From contig UROO01000016.1 in NCBI GenBank assembly GCA_900549555.1, forward strand, positions 1 to 28,139: 28,139 bases of DNA. Reading direction: 5' to 3'. Below the pieces are notes generated by a model. The model searched no databases, had not been told where the DNA came from, and was given only the letters and a program-made list of their open reading frames with translations. Source of the DNA: an uncultured Collinsella sp. Lineage in GTDB: Bacteria > Actinomycetota > Coriobacteriia > Coriobacteriales > Coriobacteriaceae. The number at the start of each line of letters is the position of its first letter. Position 1 is the stretch's first letter. Position numbers and translations under genes: made by a program. Below are positions 1-14,070 of this stretch, one piece after another.

Positions 1-40
1 GAGTCCGTCTCGTGGGCTCGGAGATGTGTATAAGAGACAG
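1..40. other. Nextera adapter remnant (not genomic)
   Basis: Positions 22-40 are the Tn5 mosaic end (AGATGTGTATAAGAGACAG). Positions 7-21 are the Nextera read-2 transposon adapter tail, and the first six bases are part of the i7 index. The block is the reverse complement of the first 40 bases of the block at the other end of the contig. It is sequencing adapter left in the assembly. Any reading frame through it gives a meaningless peptide containing MCIRDS. Confidence 0.98.
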
Positions 41-124
41 CTACAGTCCTGCGCAAGACGGAAAGCACATTAAGTGCTTTCTTTTGCGTGCGGAACTCGC
101 GACAAACTTAAAACCTGGGCCGCC
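41..124. repeat. Partial copy of a dispersed hairpin repeat at the contig edge
   Basis: Positions 60-81 form a near-perfect hairpin with arms GGAAAGCAC and GTGCTTTC around ATTAA. The same hairpin recurs at 11441-11463. The flanks also match in part: TCCTG lies before it in both copies, and CGTGCGGAA follows it in both, with CCTGG further on. This copy lacks the long outer arms of the second copy and is cut by the contig end. No gene is seen in it. The contig may have broken here because the element is repeated in the genome; that is inference. Confidence 0.65.
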
Positions 125-161
125 CGGCCCGGGAATCCGACGTGCTCGTCGGGGCAACGCC

Positions 162-210
162 ACCTGCCAAAAAGGGACAGGTTTATTTTGGTCGGTTTTA
201 TCTGGGGAAA
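162..210. repeat. Dispersed intergenic palindromic repeat, copy 1
   Basis: ACCTGCCAAAAAGGGA followed by ATTTTGG, CGGTTTTATCTG and AAAC matches 26861-26909, which lies just after the ABC ATPase gene. The second copy is a perfect terminator hairpin. In this copy the right arm has diverged (GGTCGG instead of GGCAGG), so pairing is weaker. It lies in gene-free DNA downstream of rpoC, beyond the rpoC terminator. Confidence 0.6.
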
Positions 211-265
211 CGTCGCACTCCAGCGATGATCTGCTCTCATCTGTCGCATGGAAATCGGCGGCGTT

Positions 266-394
266 TTCGGAAGTATGCGGCAAATTCTGGACCTGCCGAG
301 CACACCGGGGTTTTGCGACAACAAACCCGCAGGTAGAACGCTTGAGCATATGCAATGTGGTCGGACTATCGGGATTTTGCCGCATACTTCCGAA
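266..394. repeat. 129-bp inverted-repeat element
   Basis: The outer arms at 266-284 and 376-394 are exact 19-base reverse complements (TTCGGAAGTATGCGGCAAA). Nested inside are CCTGC/GCAGG and GGGTTT/AAACCC pairs around 292-334. No plausible gene overlaps it. The short open frames here have no ribosome binding site or recognisable product. It looks like a small non-autonomous element or a structured RNA or DNA site; the function is unknown. Confidence 0.55.
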
Positions 395-473
395 TCACAA
401 CTCAAAATGATCCATTTTCCTCCGTCCCCAACAGATCATTGTGAAACGCAACAGGTTGAGCATACGCAAGCGA

Positions 474-573
474 GCGGCCCCCAGAGCGTACAAGGTGGCA
501 TGAAAAAGGCAGGGCATTGACCTTTTGGTCATGCCCTGCCTTTTGAATGACAGATTGTAGCTCTGGGGGCCGC
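474..573 (-). terminator. Compound terminator of rpoBC
   Basis: The core is a hairpin at 504-544: AAAAGGCAGGGCAT... pairs with ...ATGCCCTGCCTTTT with one bulged base, and a T-run follows on either strand. It sits inside a second inverted repeat: GCGGCCCCCAGAGC at 474-487 is the exact reverse complement of 560-573, and the pairing extends inward through TACAA/TTGTA with one bulge. A further 9-bp hairpin (590-598 with 603-611) follows the rpoC stop directly. Read on the minus strand, this ends the rpoBC transcript. Confidence 0.85.
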
Positions 574-617
574 ACAGCGACGGAGATTGCCGCCGTTCGT
601 TAGAACGGCGGAACTAG

Positions 618-5093
<4,476 letters not shown>

Positions 5094-5099
5094 AGTCAA

Positions 5100-8591
<3,492 letters not shown>

Positions 8592-8664
8592 CAGGTTTTT
8601 CCTCCTTCACGGAAATGCTCGGTGGATTGGCGAGGCATAGCTTCGCCAGTTATCGCAACCTAAT

Positions 8665-8692
8665 AGTTTATCAGGTACCGACCGTTGAGCAA
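8665..8692 (-). promoter_or_regulatory. Candidate rpoB promoter
   Basis: On the minus strand, TTGCTC (8687-8692) is separated by 16 bp from TAAACT (8665-8670), which carries an extended -10 TG. It lies about 70 bp upstream of the rpoB start and after the galU terminator. The rest of 8592-8825 shows no gene. Confidence 0.45.
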
Positions 8693-8825
8693 GAAAAGCC
8701 TTGACGTGATTGAGTTTTTGGAGTAGCAAAGTTTTTCGACAGAAAACATGCAGGTAGATGGATGTGCATCGAACACCTGTTCATATATTTTCTGTGAACA
8801 GAGGGCTAGCAATCGCAGCTCTTAT

Positions 8826-8858
8826 AAAAAACGGGCGCGAACCGAAGTCCGCACCCGT
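8826..8858 (-). terminator. galU intrinsic terminator
   Basis: On the minus strand, ACGGGTGCG pairs with CGCGCCCGT (one G-U pair) and a run of six T residues follows. It starts about 20 bases after the galU stop and separates galU from rpoBC. Confidence 0.85.
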
Positions 8859-8878
8859 AAATGTCGATGCCCGAAGGC

Positions 8879-9787
8879 TTACTTACGCATCAAACCGCCG
8901 CGCTCGTCGATGGCATCCCAGAAGGCGCCGGCAAAGCGAGGATCGCTTGCAGCCATGAGGGCGTTGGTGGCCATCCAGCCAGACGGGGTACCGGTATCGT
9001 AGCCCGACAGCGGGTCGATGACGACGGCGTACATGGCCTCGCGGTCGAGCGAGCGGGCCATGGCGTCGGTCAGCTGGATCTCGCCGCCCTTACCGGCCTG
9101 CTGATCGGCCAGCAGGTCCATGACCAACGGGCTCAGCAGGTAGCGACCGACGATGTACAGGTTGGACGGAGCCGCCTCGGGAGCGGGCTTCTCGACCAGG
9201 CCGCCGATGCGCCAAACGGCACCGGGCTCGTCGTCGGCGGCATTCTCGAAGCCCTCGAGAGCGCCCACGCGATCGCCGGCGATAACGCCATAGCGGCTGA
9301 CTTCCTCGGGAGCGCACGCGGCAACGGCGATAACAGAAGCGCCACCGTGCTCCTTGGAGACGGCAAGCATCTTGTCGCAGATGTCGCGGTTGGGCACAAC
9401 GTAGTCGCCCAGAAGAACCAGGAAGTTCTCCCCCGCCACAGCGTCAGCGGCAGAGCGAATGGCGTGACCGAGGCCCTTGGGCTCGTACTGATAGCGGAAG
9501 TCGACCGGCATACCGCCCGCATGGGCGACGGCGTCGGCATAAGCATCCTTGCCGCGCTCGCGCAGCAGGTTCTCGAGCGAACGATCGGGCTGGAAGTAGC
9601 TCAGCAACTCGGGCTTGCCGGGAGAGGTGACGATAATGGCGTCGTCGACCTCCTCGGGGTCGAGCGCCTCCTCGACGACGTACTGGATGACCGGCTTGTC
9701 GAGCACCGGCAGCATCTCTTTAGGCGTGCACTTGGTGCCAGGCAGAAAACGCGTGCCAAGACCGGCGGCGGGGATGATTGCCTTCAT
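8879..9787 (-). CDS. galU: UTP-glucose-1-phosphate uridylyltransferase
   Basis: This cytosolic enzyme makes UDP-glucose from UTP and glucose-1-phosphate for cell-envelope glycans and galactose metabolism. The 302-aa length is normal for bacterial GalU. The nucleotide-binding signature is at the N-terminus (AAGLGTRFLPGTKCTPKEML), with LLGDYVVPN in the middle and the active-site VEKP further on. The C-terminal GYDTGTPSGW region is typical of the family. The start is ATG 9787 with AAAGGA 12 bases upstream. It stands alone between the rplL terminator and its own terminator. This position, between rplJL and rpoBC, differs from the usual rplL-rpoB adjacency. Confidence 0.96.
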   Translation of the reverse strand: MKAIIPAAGLGTRFLPGTKCTPKEMLPVLDKPVIQYVVEEALDPEEVDDAIIVTSPGKPELLSYFQPDRSLENLLRERGKDAYADAVAHAGGMPVDFRYQYEPKGLGHAIRSAADAVAGENFLVLLGDYVVPNRDICDKMLAVSKEHGGASVIAVAACAPEEVSRYGVIAGDRVGALEGFENAADDEPGAVWRIGGLVEKPAPEAAPSNLYIVGRYLLSPLVMDLLADQQAGKGGEIQLTDAMARSLDREAMYAVVIDPLSGYDTGTPSGWMATNALMAASDPRFAGAFWDAIDERGGLMRK

Positions 9788-9871
9788 AGTATTCAGGGAT
9801 CCTTTCGCAGGCGCAGGATGCGCCCTGTGCGTGCGGCACGGCGGCCGCAGACCAAATTGCGATACCGGTTT

Positions 9872-9898
9872 ATCTTACCGCCGTTAATTAACGTTAAT
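9872..9898 (-). promoter_or_regulatory. Possible galU promoter/operator region
   Basis: The 9788-10035 gap holds no gene. It contains two overlapping perfect palindromes, GTTAATTAAC (9883-9892) and ATTAACGTTAAT (9887-9898). A TAAGAT -10-like hexamer on the minus strand (9872-9877) follows. I could not place a good -35 at normal spacing. Control of galU from here is inference. Confidence 0.3.
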
Positions 9899-10035
9899 GT
9901 AGGCAAGCGCCATTCTTCAGCAGGTCAACGCAAATTATTGCTCGAATGGTGCAATTTTATCGCCCAACGGTAGCGACCCCAAAGCACCGCAAGCGGCAGC
10001 AATTTGTATGCCGAGCCAACAAAATAGAGGGATCA

Positions 10036-10073
10036 AAACGAAAAAGACGGGGCTCGCAATGCGAACCCCGTCT
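10036..10073 (-). terminator. rplJL operon terminator
   Basis: On the minus strand, AGACGGGGTTCGC pairs with GCGAGCCCCGTCT (13 bp, one wobble) around ATT, followed by TTTTTCGTTTT. It begins about 28 bases after the rplL stop. Confidence 0.9.
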
Positions 10074-10100
10074 GCAAAGAAATCTGGCGAGAAAGCCTGA

Positions 10101-10478
10101 TTACTTGAGGGTGACAGCAGCGCCAGCAGCCTCGAGCTTCTCCTTGGCAGCCTCGGCGTCCTCCTTCTTGGCACCCTCGAGAACAGCCTTGGGAGCGCCC
10201 TCGACGACCTCCTTGGCCTCCTTCAGGCCAAGGTTGGTGAGCTCACGGACGGCCTTGATGACCTGGATCTTGTTGTCGCCGAAGCCCTCGAGCACGACGT
10301 CAAACTCGGTCTTCTCCTCGGCCTCAGCAGCGCCAGCAGCGGGAGCGGCGACAACAGCGGCAGGAGCAGCGGCGGAAACGCCGAAGGTGTCCTCGATAGC
10401 CTTAACGAGCTCGGAAGCCTCGAGAAGGGTCATTTCCTTAAGAGCATCGATGATCTCATCGGTGGTAAGCTTAGCCAT
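10101..10478 (-). CDS. rplL: 50S ribosomal protein L7/L12
   Basis: This is the multi-copy stalk protein of the large ribosomal subunit, which recruits translational GTPases. At 125 aa it has the usual length. It has an N-terminal dimerisation segment (TTDEIIDALKEMTLLEASEL), an alanine-rich hinge (residues about 40-60), and the C-terminal factor-binding domain with KIQVIKAVRELTNLGLKEAK. The start is ATG 10478, giving MAKLTTDE, with AAAGGA seven bases upstream. The frame continues 11 codons further upstream, but those residues do not fit the family. It lies about 100 bp downstream of rplJ in the same operon. Confidence 0.97.
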   Translation of the reverse strand: MAKLTTDEIIDALKEMTLLEASELVKAIEDTFGVSAAAPAAVVAAPAAGAAEAEEKTEFDVVLEGFGDNKIQVIKAVRELTNLGLKEAKEVVEGAPKAVLEGAKKEDAEAAKEKLEAAGAAVTLK

Positions 10479-10580
10479 TTCTAAGTCCTTTCGGTTTCCG
10501 TGTCTGTGCACGGAGATCAGTTAAAACACGGCGCGAATGCGCCAGGGGTGCGGCGTTGCCGCCGCGGGTGAATACAGCGA

Positions 10581-11102
10581 CTAGGCTGCCTTCTGCTCGG
10601 AGACCTGCTGGATCGAACGAGCGAGACCAGAGGAAACGCCGTTGAAGCAGACAGCGATGTCGCGAGCGAAACCGGAGATGAGACCGGCGATCTGGCCGAG
10701 AAGCTGGTCCTTGGTGGGCAGCTCGGCGATAGCCTTAACATCATCAGCGGAAACGGCCTTGCCGTCGGAGATACCGCCCTTGATCTCAAGGACGCCCTTG
10801 GACTTAGCGGAGAAGTCCTTAAGGGTCTTAGCGGCCTCGACCGGCTCGGTCTCGTAGAACACATAAGCGACGGGGCCGGCGAGGATCTCGTCGAGCTCGG
10901 GCTGCTCCTGGTTCTTGAGAGCGATCTTGACCAGGTTGTTCTTGTAGACCTTCATCTCGGCGCCGCACTCGCGAAGCTGATGACGCAGCTCCTGAGCCTG
11001 CTTAACCGTCAGACCGTTGTAGTTGACGACGAACAGACCGGCGTTCTCGGCGATACGGGACTCGATCTCTGCAACCTTGTCGATTTTGTACTGCTGGGGC
11101 AT
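10581..11102 (-). CDS. rplJ: 50S ribosomal protein L10
   Basis: This is the stalk base protein that anchors L7/L12 dimers to 23S rRNA. It has 173 aa, normal for the family. Recognisable segments are FVVNYNGLTVKQAQELR near residues 24-40, VYKNNLVKIAL, and the C-terminal helix GLARSIQQVSEQ that binds L7/L12. The start is ATG 11102, with GGAGG eight bases upstream. It is first in the rplJ-rplL operon, behind an L10-type leader with an attenuator hairpin. In this family the L10-L12 complex represses its own synthesis through that leader. Confidence 0.97.
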   Translation of the reverse strand: MPQQYKIDKVAEIESRIAENAGLFVVNYNGLTVKQAQELRHQLRECGAEMKVYKNNLVKIALKNQEQPELDEILAGPVAYVFYETEPVEAAKTLKDFSAKSKGVLEIKGGISDGKAVSADDVKAIAELPTKDQLLGQIAGLISGFARDIAVCFNGVSSGLARSIQQVSEQKAA

Positions 11103-11165
11103 GAATTACACCTCCTCGAATTCTTTCCGGGCACGGTCCGCCACAAGGACGTGACGGGGGCATGT

Positions 11166-11204
11166 CCAAAAAGAAAGCCCCCGCGCTGCATGAGCGACGG
11201 GGGC
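11166..11204 (-). terminator. Attenuator in the rplJ leader
   Basis: On the minus strand, GCCCCCG-T-CGCT pairs with AGCGCGGGGGC and is followed by TTTCTTTTT. It lies between the promoter and rplJ, downstream of the L10-binding motif, so it is placed as a regulated premature terminator. Confidence 0.75.
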
Positions 11205-11220
11205 GAGAAGACATATCTAC

Positions 11221-11292
11221 TCGACCACCTCGGCTGGCGGGATATCCCATTAAGCTCGCGGGCAATGCCCGTTTGCACCGGCTGTCTCTGGC
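11221..11292 (-). promoter_or_regulatory. L10 leader (ribosomal protein autoregulatory RNA)
   Basis: The transcript upstream of rplJ carries CCAGAGACAGCCGGTG followed later by GGGATATCCCGCC and CCGAGGT. These match my memory of the conserved parts of the bacterial L10 leader (AGACAGCnGGUG ... CCGAGGU). The order promoter, leader motif, attenuator, rplJ fits L10-L12 feedback. A covariance-model search would confirm it. Confidence 0.7.
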
Positions 11293-11318
11293 AGCGGATT
11301 CGTGCGTGAACCGAAAGT

Positions 11319-11347
11319 ATTATGGCGGGGACCCCGGCGTCGGTCAA
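11319..11347 (-). promoter_or_regulatory. rplJL promoter
   Basis: On the minus strand, TTGACC (11342-11347) is separated by exactly 17 bp from CATAAT (11319-11324). Transcription would start near 11312 and run into the L10 leader. The -35 lies inside the outer arm of the inverted repeat at 11336-11559. Confidence 0.7.
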
Positions 11348-11559
11348 CGGAAAACCGGGCTGCACACAATTCCACCATCCGGCACGCTCCGCCGAAGGCC
11401 AGGCGCAAGGTTTCCGCTCGGTCAGGTCCTGGGCTCGCTCGGAAAGCACATTAAGTGCTTTCCGGCTCGTGCGGAATCTACGGAAACCTTGCGCCTGGCC
11501 TTCGGCGGCGCGTGCCTGCGTCAACTATGGGGCAGCCCGGTTTTACGTTGGCTGACGCC
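11336..11559. repeat. Large imperfect inverted-repeat element
   Basis: The outer arms 11336-11363 and 11532-11559 match over 28 bp with three mismatches. The inner arms 11381-11416 and 11481-11516 match over 36 bp with one mismatch (28 bp exact). The loop holds a perfect 9-bp hairpin, GGAAAGCAC/GTGCTTTCC (11441-11463), shared with positions 60-81. There is no coding potential beyond chance frames. It lies downstream of the aminotransferase and overlaps the rplJ promoter. A smaller CCCAC/GTGGG hairpin occupies 11560-11586. It looks like a MITE- or REP-like element. Confidence 0.8.
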
Positions 11560-11609
11560 CCCACGCATAACCCTTATGTCGGTGGGCTGATGTGTTGCGT
11601 CCCTGAGGA

Positions 11610-12746
11610 CTACAAGGTTGAAATGAAGGTGGACAGGCGGCGGAGGCCTTCGTCCAGGTTTTCGTCGGAGACGCAGTAGCTTAGGCGGATGTGGCCTTCG
11701 GCGCCGAAGCAGTTTCCGGGGACTAGGGCTACGTTGGCCTCTTTGATGGCTTTGATGCAGAAGTCTTCGCTTGTTAGGCCGAATTGTTTGATGCTGGGGA
11801 AGGCGTAGAAGGCGCCTGCCGGTTCCACTACGTCGAGGTCCATGGCGTTTAAGGATGCGAGCACGCGTTCGCGGCGGGCTCGGTAGACATTGAGCATGGG
11901 GGTTGGGTCGACGGTCAGGGCTCGGGCTGCGGCGCCCATCTCAAAGGAGACGGCGCTCGATACTAAGTATTGGTGGGCTTTTGCGATCTCGGCGATGACG
12001 GGGACTGCCGCTGCGAGCCAGCCCAAGCGCCAGCCGGTCATGGCCCAGGGCTTGGAAAAGCTCTCGATGACCACCGTCTGTTCGCGTAGCTCCGGGTGAC
12101 GCTGGGCAAATCGCTCGTAGCCGTCCACGTAGACCAGGCGGTTATATACGTCGTCGCAGACCACGTAGATGCTCGCCTGCTCCGCCACGCGTGCCACGGC
12201 GTCGAGCGATGCCGCGTCGAGGATGCATCCCGTAGGATTGTTGGGCGAGCAGATGACGATAGCCTTGGTCGCCGGCGTCACACAGGCACGAAGTGCGTCC
12301 TCGTCAATCTGGAATTGCGCAGGCTCCGTATCCAAAAAGACCGCTTTGGCGTGATTGGCCACGACGATGCTCTCGTACAGGCCAAAGGCCGGCGTGGGGA
12401 TAATGACCTCGTCGCCGGGGTTGAGCATAGCCATGAGTGTTGCCGACAGGGCCTCGGTCGCGCCGTCGGTCAGGATGACCTCGTCGGCCGAAAACGTAAG
12501 GCCCGCATCCCCCATGTAGGCAGACAGCGCCTCGCGCAGAGCGGGGCGACCGTTGTTGGGCGGATAGTGCGTGTCGCCGCGGTCCAACGAAGCGGTCACC
12601 TCGGCGCTAATCATATCGGGCGTGGAAAAATCGGGCTCGCCGAGCGCGAGCGCAATGCATCCTGGGTACTGGGCAGCGAGCGCGTTAATCCGACGGATGC
12701 CGGAGGGCTTGAGCGTGGCAAGCGAGGTGTTCATGGGCAGACGCAT
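11610..12746 (-). CDS. PLP-dependent class I/II aminotransferase
   Basis: This 378-aa fold-type I aminotransferase probably moves amino groups between an amino acid and 2-oxoglutarate. The sequence shows GEPDF near residue 36 and the CSPNNPTG turn near 166-173. D198 (CDDVYN) is the cofactor ring partner. K232 in SFSKPWAMTGWRLGW is the Schiff-base lysine, and an arginine in HIRLSYC near the C-terminus binds the substrate carboxylate. It resembles the aspartate aminotransferase/PatA group, but substrate cannot be assigned from sequence alone. The start is ATG 12746 with AAAGGA five bases upstream; the internal Met at residue 5 is less well placed. It is divergent from the next gene across about 90 bp. 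The inverted repeat at 11336-11559 follows its stop and may end transcription. Confidence 0.93.
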   Translation of the reverse strand: MRLPMNTSLATLKPSGIRRINALAAQYPGCIALALGEPDFSTPDMISAEVTASLDRGDTHYPPNNGRPALREALSAYMGDAGLTFSADEVILTDGATEALSATLMAMLNPGDEVIIPTPAFGLYESIVVANHAKAVFLDTEPAQFQIDEDALRACVTPATKAIVICSPNNPTGCILDAASLDAVARVAEQASIYVVCDDVYNRLVYVDGYERFAQRHPELREQTVVIESFSKPWAMTGWRLGWLAAAVPVIAEIAKAHQYLVSSAVSFEMGAAARALTVDPTPMLNVYRARRERVLASLNAMDLDVVEPAGAFYAFPSIKQFGLTSEDFCIKAIKEANVALVPGNCFGAEGHIRLSYCVSDENLDEGLRRLSTFISTL

Positions 12747-12839
12747 GGCGTTCCTTTCGTAAGGGTTGCACTAGGATAGCGCGGCGAGGCACCGCCAGAC
12801 GGTGTAACCTAAACGGAAACCAACCGGAAAGGAGGCGGC

Positions 12840-13502
12840 ATGGAGACGACCACACGCGGCGATGTACCAAAAACGTTGCGAACCATTGCGTATATCAGCA
12901 TTCCCGATAGCGCCGATCTTGAGTTTTTGCTCTGGGATCTGCAGGATGCCATCGCCGCCTATACTCAGCTTTCTGGCACCACGCTCCCCCGCCCAGTCGA
13001 CTTGAAGGCAAATGACGCCGGCAGCGTTGCCGATGGCATCGTGCTGGCCATTGAAGATATGGCTGACGATGAGACGTTGACAGCCATCGAGCAGGCGCTT
13101 GAACGCTTTGGCGGTACGGGAACGCGCGTCTATGCCGCGATTCGAGCCGCACAAGAGGGCGCTAAGCAGGCGCGCGGGACCGCCGTTCGTCTGCACAAGG
13201 TATGTGAGCGCCATGACCAATTGTGGTGCGGCGGCGTTGTCGTCTGTGCCGGCAGCGGTATTGCGGCGCTTCGCCACTCCCCGCGTATGGGCCTCTTGCG
13301 CCGGCCATTTTCCGAAGCGATGGACAAGCTCGTAGGCGCCGTTCGCATGGGCTGCTCCGTCGAGCATGCGCAGCGACTTGGCGGCGGCAATGCCGTCAAC
13401 GTCAACGTCGACGGCATGGTTTGCGCCGAGCCAGCCGTGCCCGCGCCGATCTGGCGAGGCGTTCTGAAACGCCTCGGCGCCCGTGCCCAATCAGATATCT
13501 AA
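12840..13502 (+). CDS. Unrecognised protein, possible flavodoxin-like fold
   Basis: This 220-aa soluble protein starts at ATG 12840, with AGGAGG four to five bases upstream. I do not recognise a named family with certainty. The beginning (RTIAYISIPDSADLEFLLWD) and the later LWCGGVVVCAGSGI, then RRPFSEAMDKLVGAVRMG, recall the layout of flavodoxin-like NADPH-dependent FMN reductases. The usual FMN-binding N-terminal motif is not evident. There is no signal peptide or membrane segment. It is divergent from the aminotransferase, and its stop lies one base from the stop of the convergent DNA glycosylase gene, with no terminator visible between them. The minus-strand frame covering 12771-13490 is treated as a shadow because it lacks a ribosome binding site and recognisable content. 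Confidence 0.85.
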   Translation: METTTRGDVPKTLRTIAYISIPDSADLEFLLWDLQDAIAAYTQLSGTTLPRPVDLKANDAGSVADGIVLAIEDMADDETLTAIEQALERFGGTGTRVYAAIRAAQEGAKQARGTAVRLHKVCERHDQLWCGGVVVCAGSGIAALRHSPRMGLLRRPFSEAMDKLVGAVRMGCSVEHAQRLGGGNAVNVNVDGMVCAEPAVPAPIWRGVLKRLGARAQSDI

Positions 13503-13503
13503 A

Positions 13504-14067
13504 TTAGAGAGCGGCCCAGTCAACGGCTTCGTGCCAACGCTCAACAAGACGCTCCAGACGCCAGGCGGCATTGGCGGGACTAGTTGACGGCAATACGACA
13601 GCGGACAGACCCGTCCGCTCCTGTAGATAGCGCTTATAGAGGCGCCCCGCCGTACCTCCGTTGCATATCACCTGCTCAATGGGAGCTGCGCCGGTAATGC
13701 GCTCGATATGTGCCGGCACAACGTTGCGAATGCTCGCGTCACTCGAGCCCTTAATGTCACAGCTCTCAATCACATCCCACAGGGCTACGCCGCCGTTCAG
13801 CAGCATGGATCGCTTGGCAGCAATCGAGGCGTCGAGCGTCGCGGACTCGCTGTCCGCCAAAGGGTCGCCCTCGTTGGGTGGCACAGACACACCGAGGCAC
13901 GCGGCCATCACACGCCAAAAGCGATTCTGAGGGTTGCCGTAATAAAAGGCATTGGCGCGCGAAAGCACCGAGGGAAACGACCCGAGCACCAAAACGCGCG
14001 AGTGCTGGTCGAACACGGGCTCAAACCCATGCTCAATATGTTGATAGCCCTCGTCGGACGCAGCCAT
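13504..14067 (-). CDS. DNA-deoxyinosine glycosylase (UDG family 6 type)
   Basis: This 187-aa base-excision repair enzyme is expected to remove hypoxanthine, and perhaps uracil or other deaminated bases, from DNA. The N-terminal block VLVLGSFPSVLSRANAF followed by YYGNPQNRFW is the hallmark of the hypoxanthine-DNA glycosylase group in the uracil-DNA glycosylase superfamily. The asparagine in GNPQN is the expected catalytic position. A later CNGGTAG and a C-terminal LPSTSPANA block also fit the superfamily. The start is ATG 14067, three bases after the amylase stop, with only a weak AGGG-type binding site. It is therefore probably translated from the amylase transcript. The substrate range is inferred from family knowledge. 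Confidence 0.9.
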   Translation of the reverse strand: MAASDEGYQHIEHGFEPVFDQHSRVLVLGSFPSVLSRANAFYYGNPQNRFWRVMAACLGVSVPPNEGDPLADSESATLDASIAAKRSMLLNGGVALWDVIESCDIKGSSDASIRNVVPAHIERITGAAPIEQVICNGGTAGRLYKRYLQERTGLSAVVLPSTSPANAAWRLERLVERWHEAVDWAAL

Positions 14068-14070
14068 GGC

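Noticed and set aside
12..520. Several overlapping short open frames at the left end
   Set aside because: They begin in adapter or lie within inverted repeats, lack binding sites, and conflict with each other on both strands.
12771..13490. 239-codon minus-strand frame opposite the 220-aa protein
   Set aside because: There is no ribosome binding site or recognisable content, and the plus-strand gene has an AGGAGG site and fitting codon use.
13500..13506. Missing terminator between convergent genes as a possible overlap-control device
   Set aside because: Closely abutting convergent stops are common in compact bacterial genomes, and nothing in the sequence points to special control.
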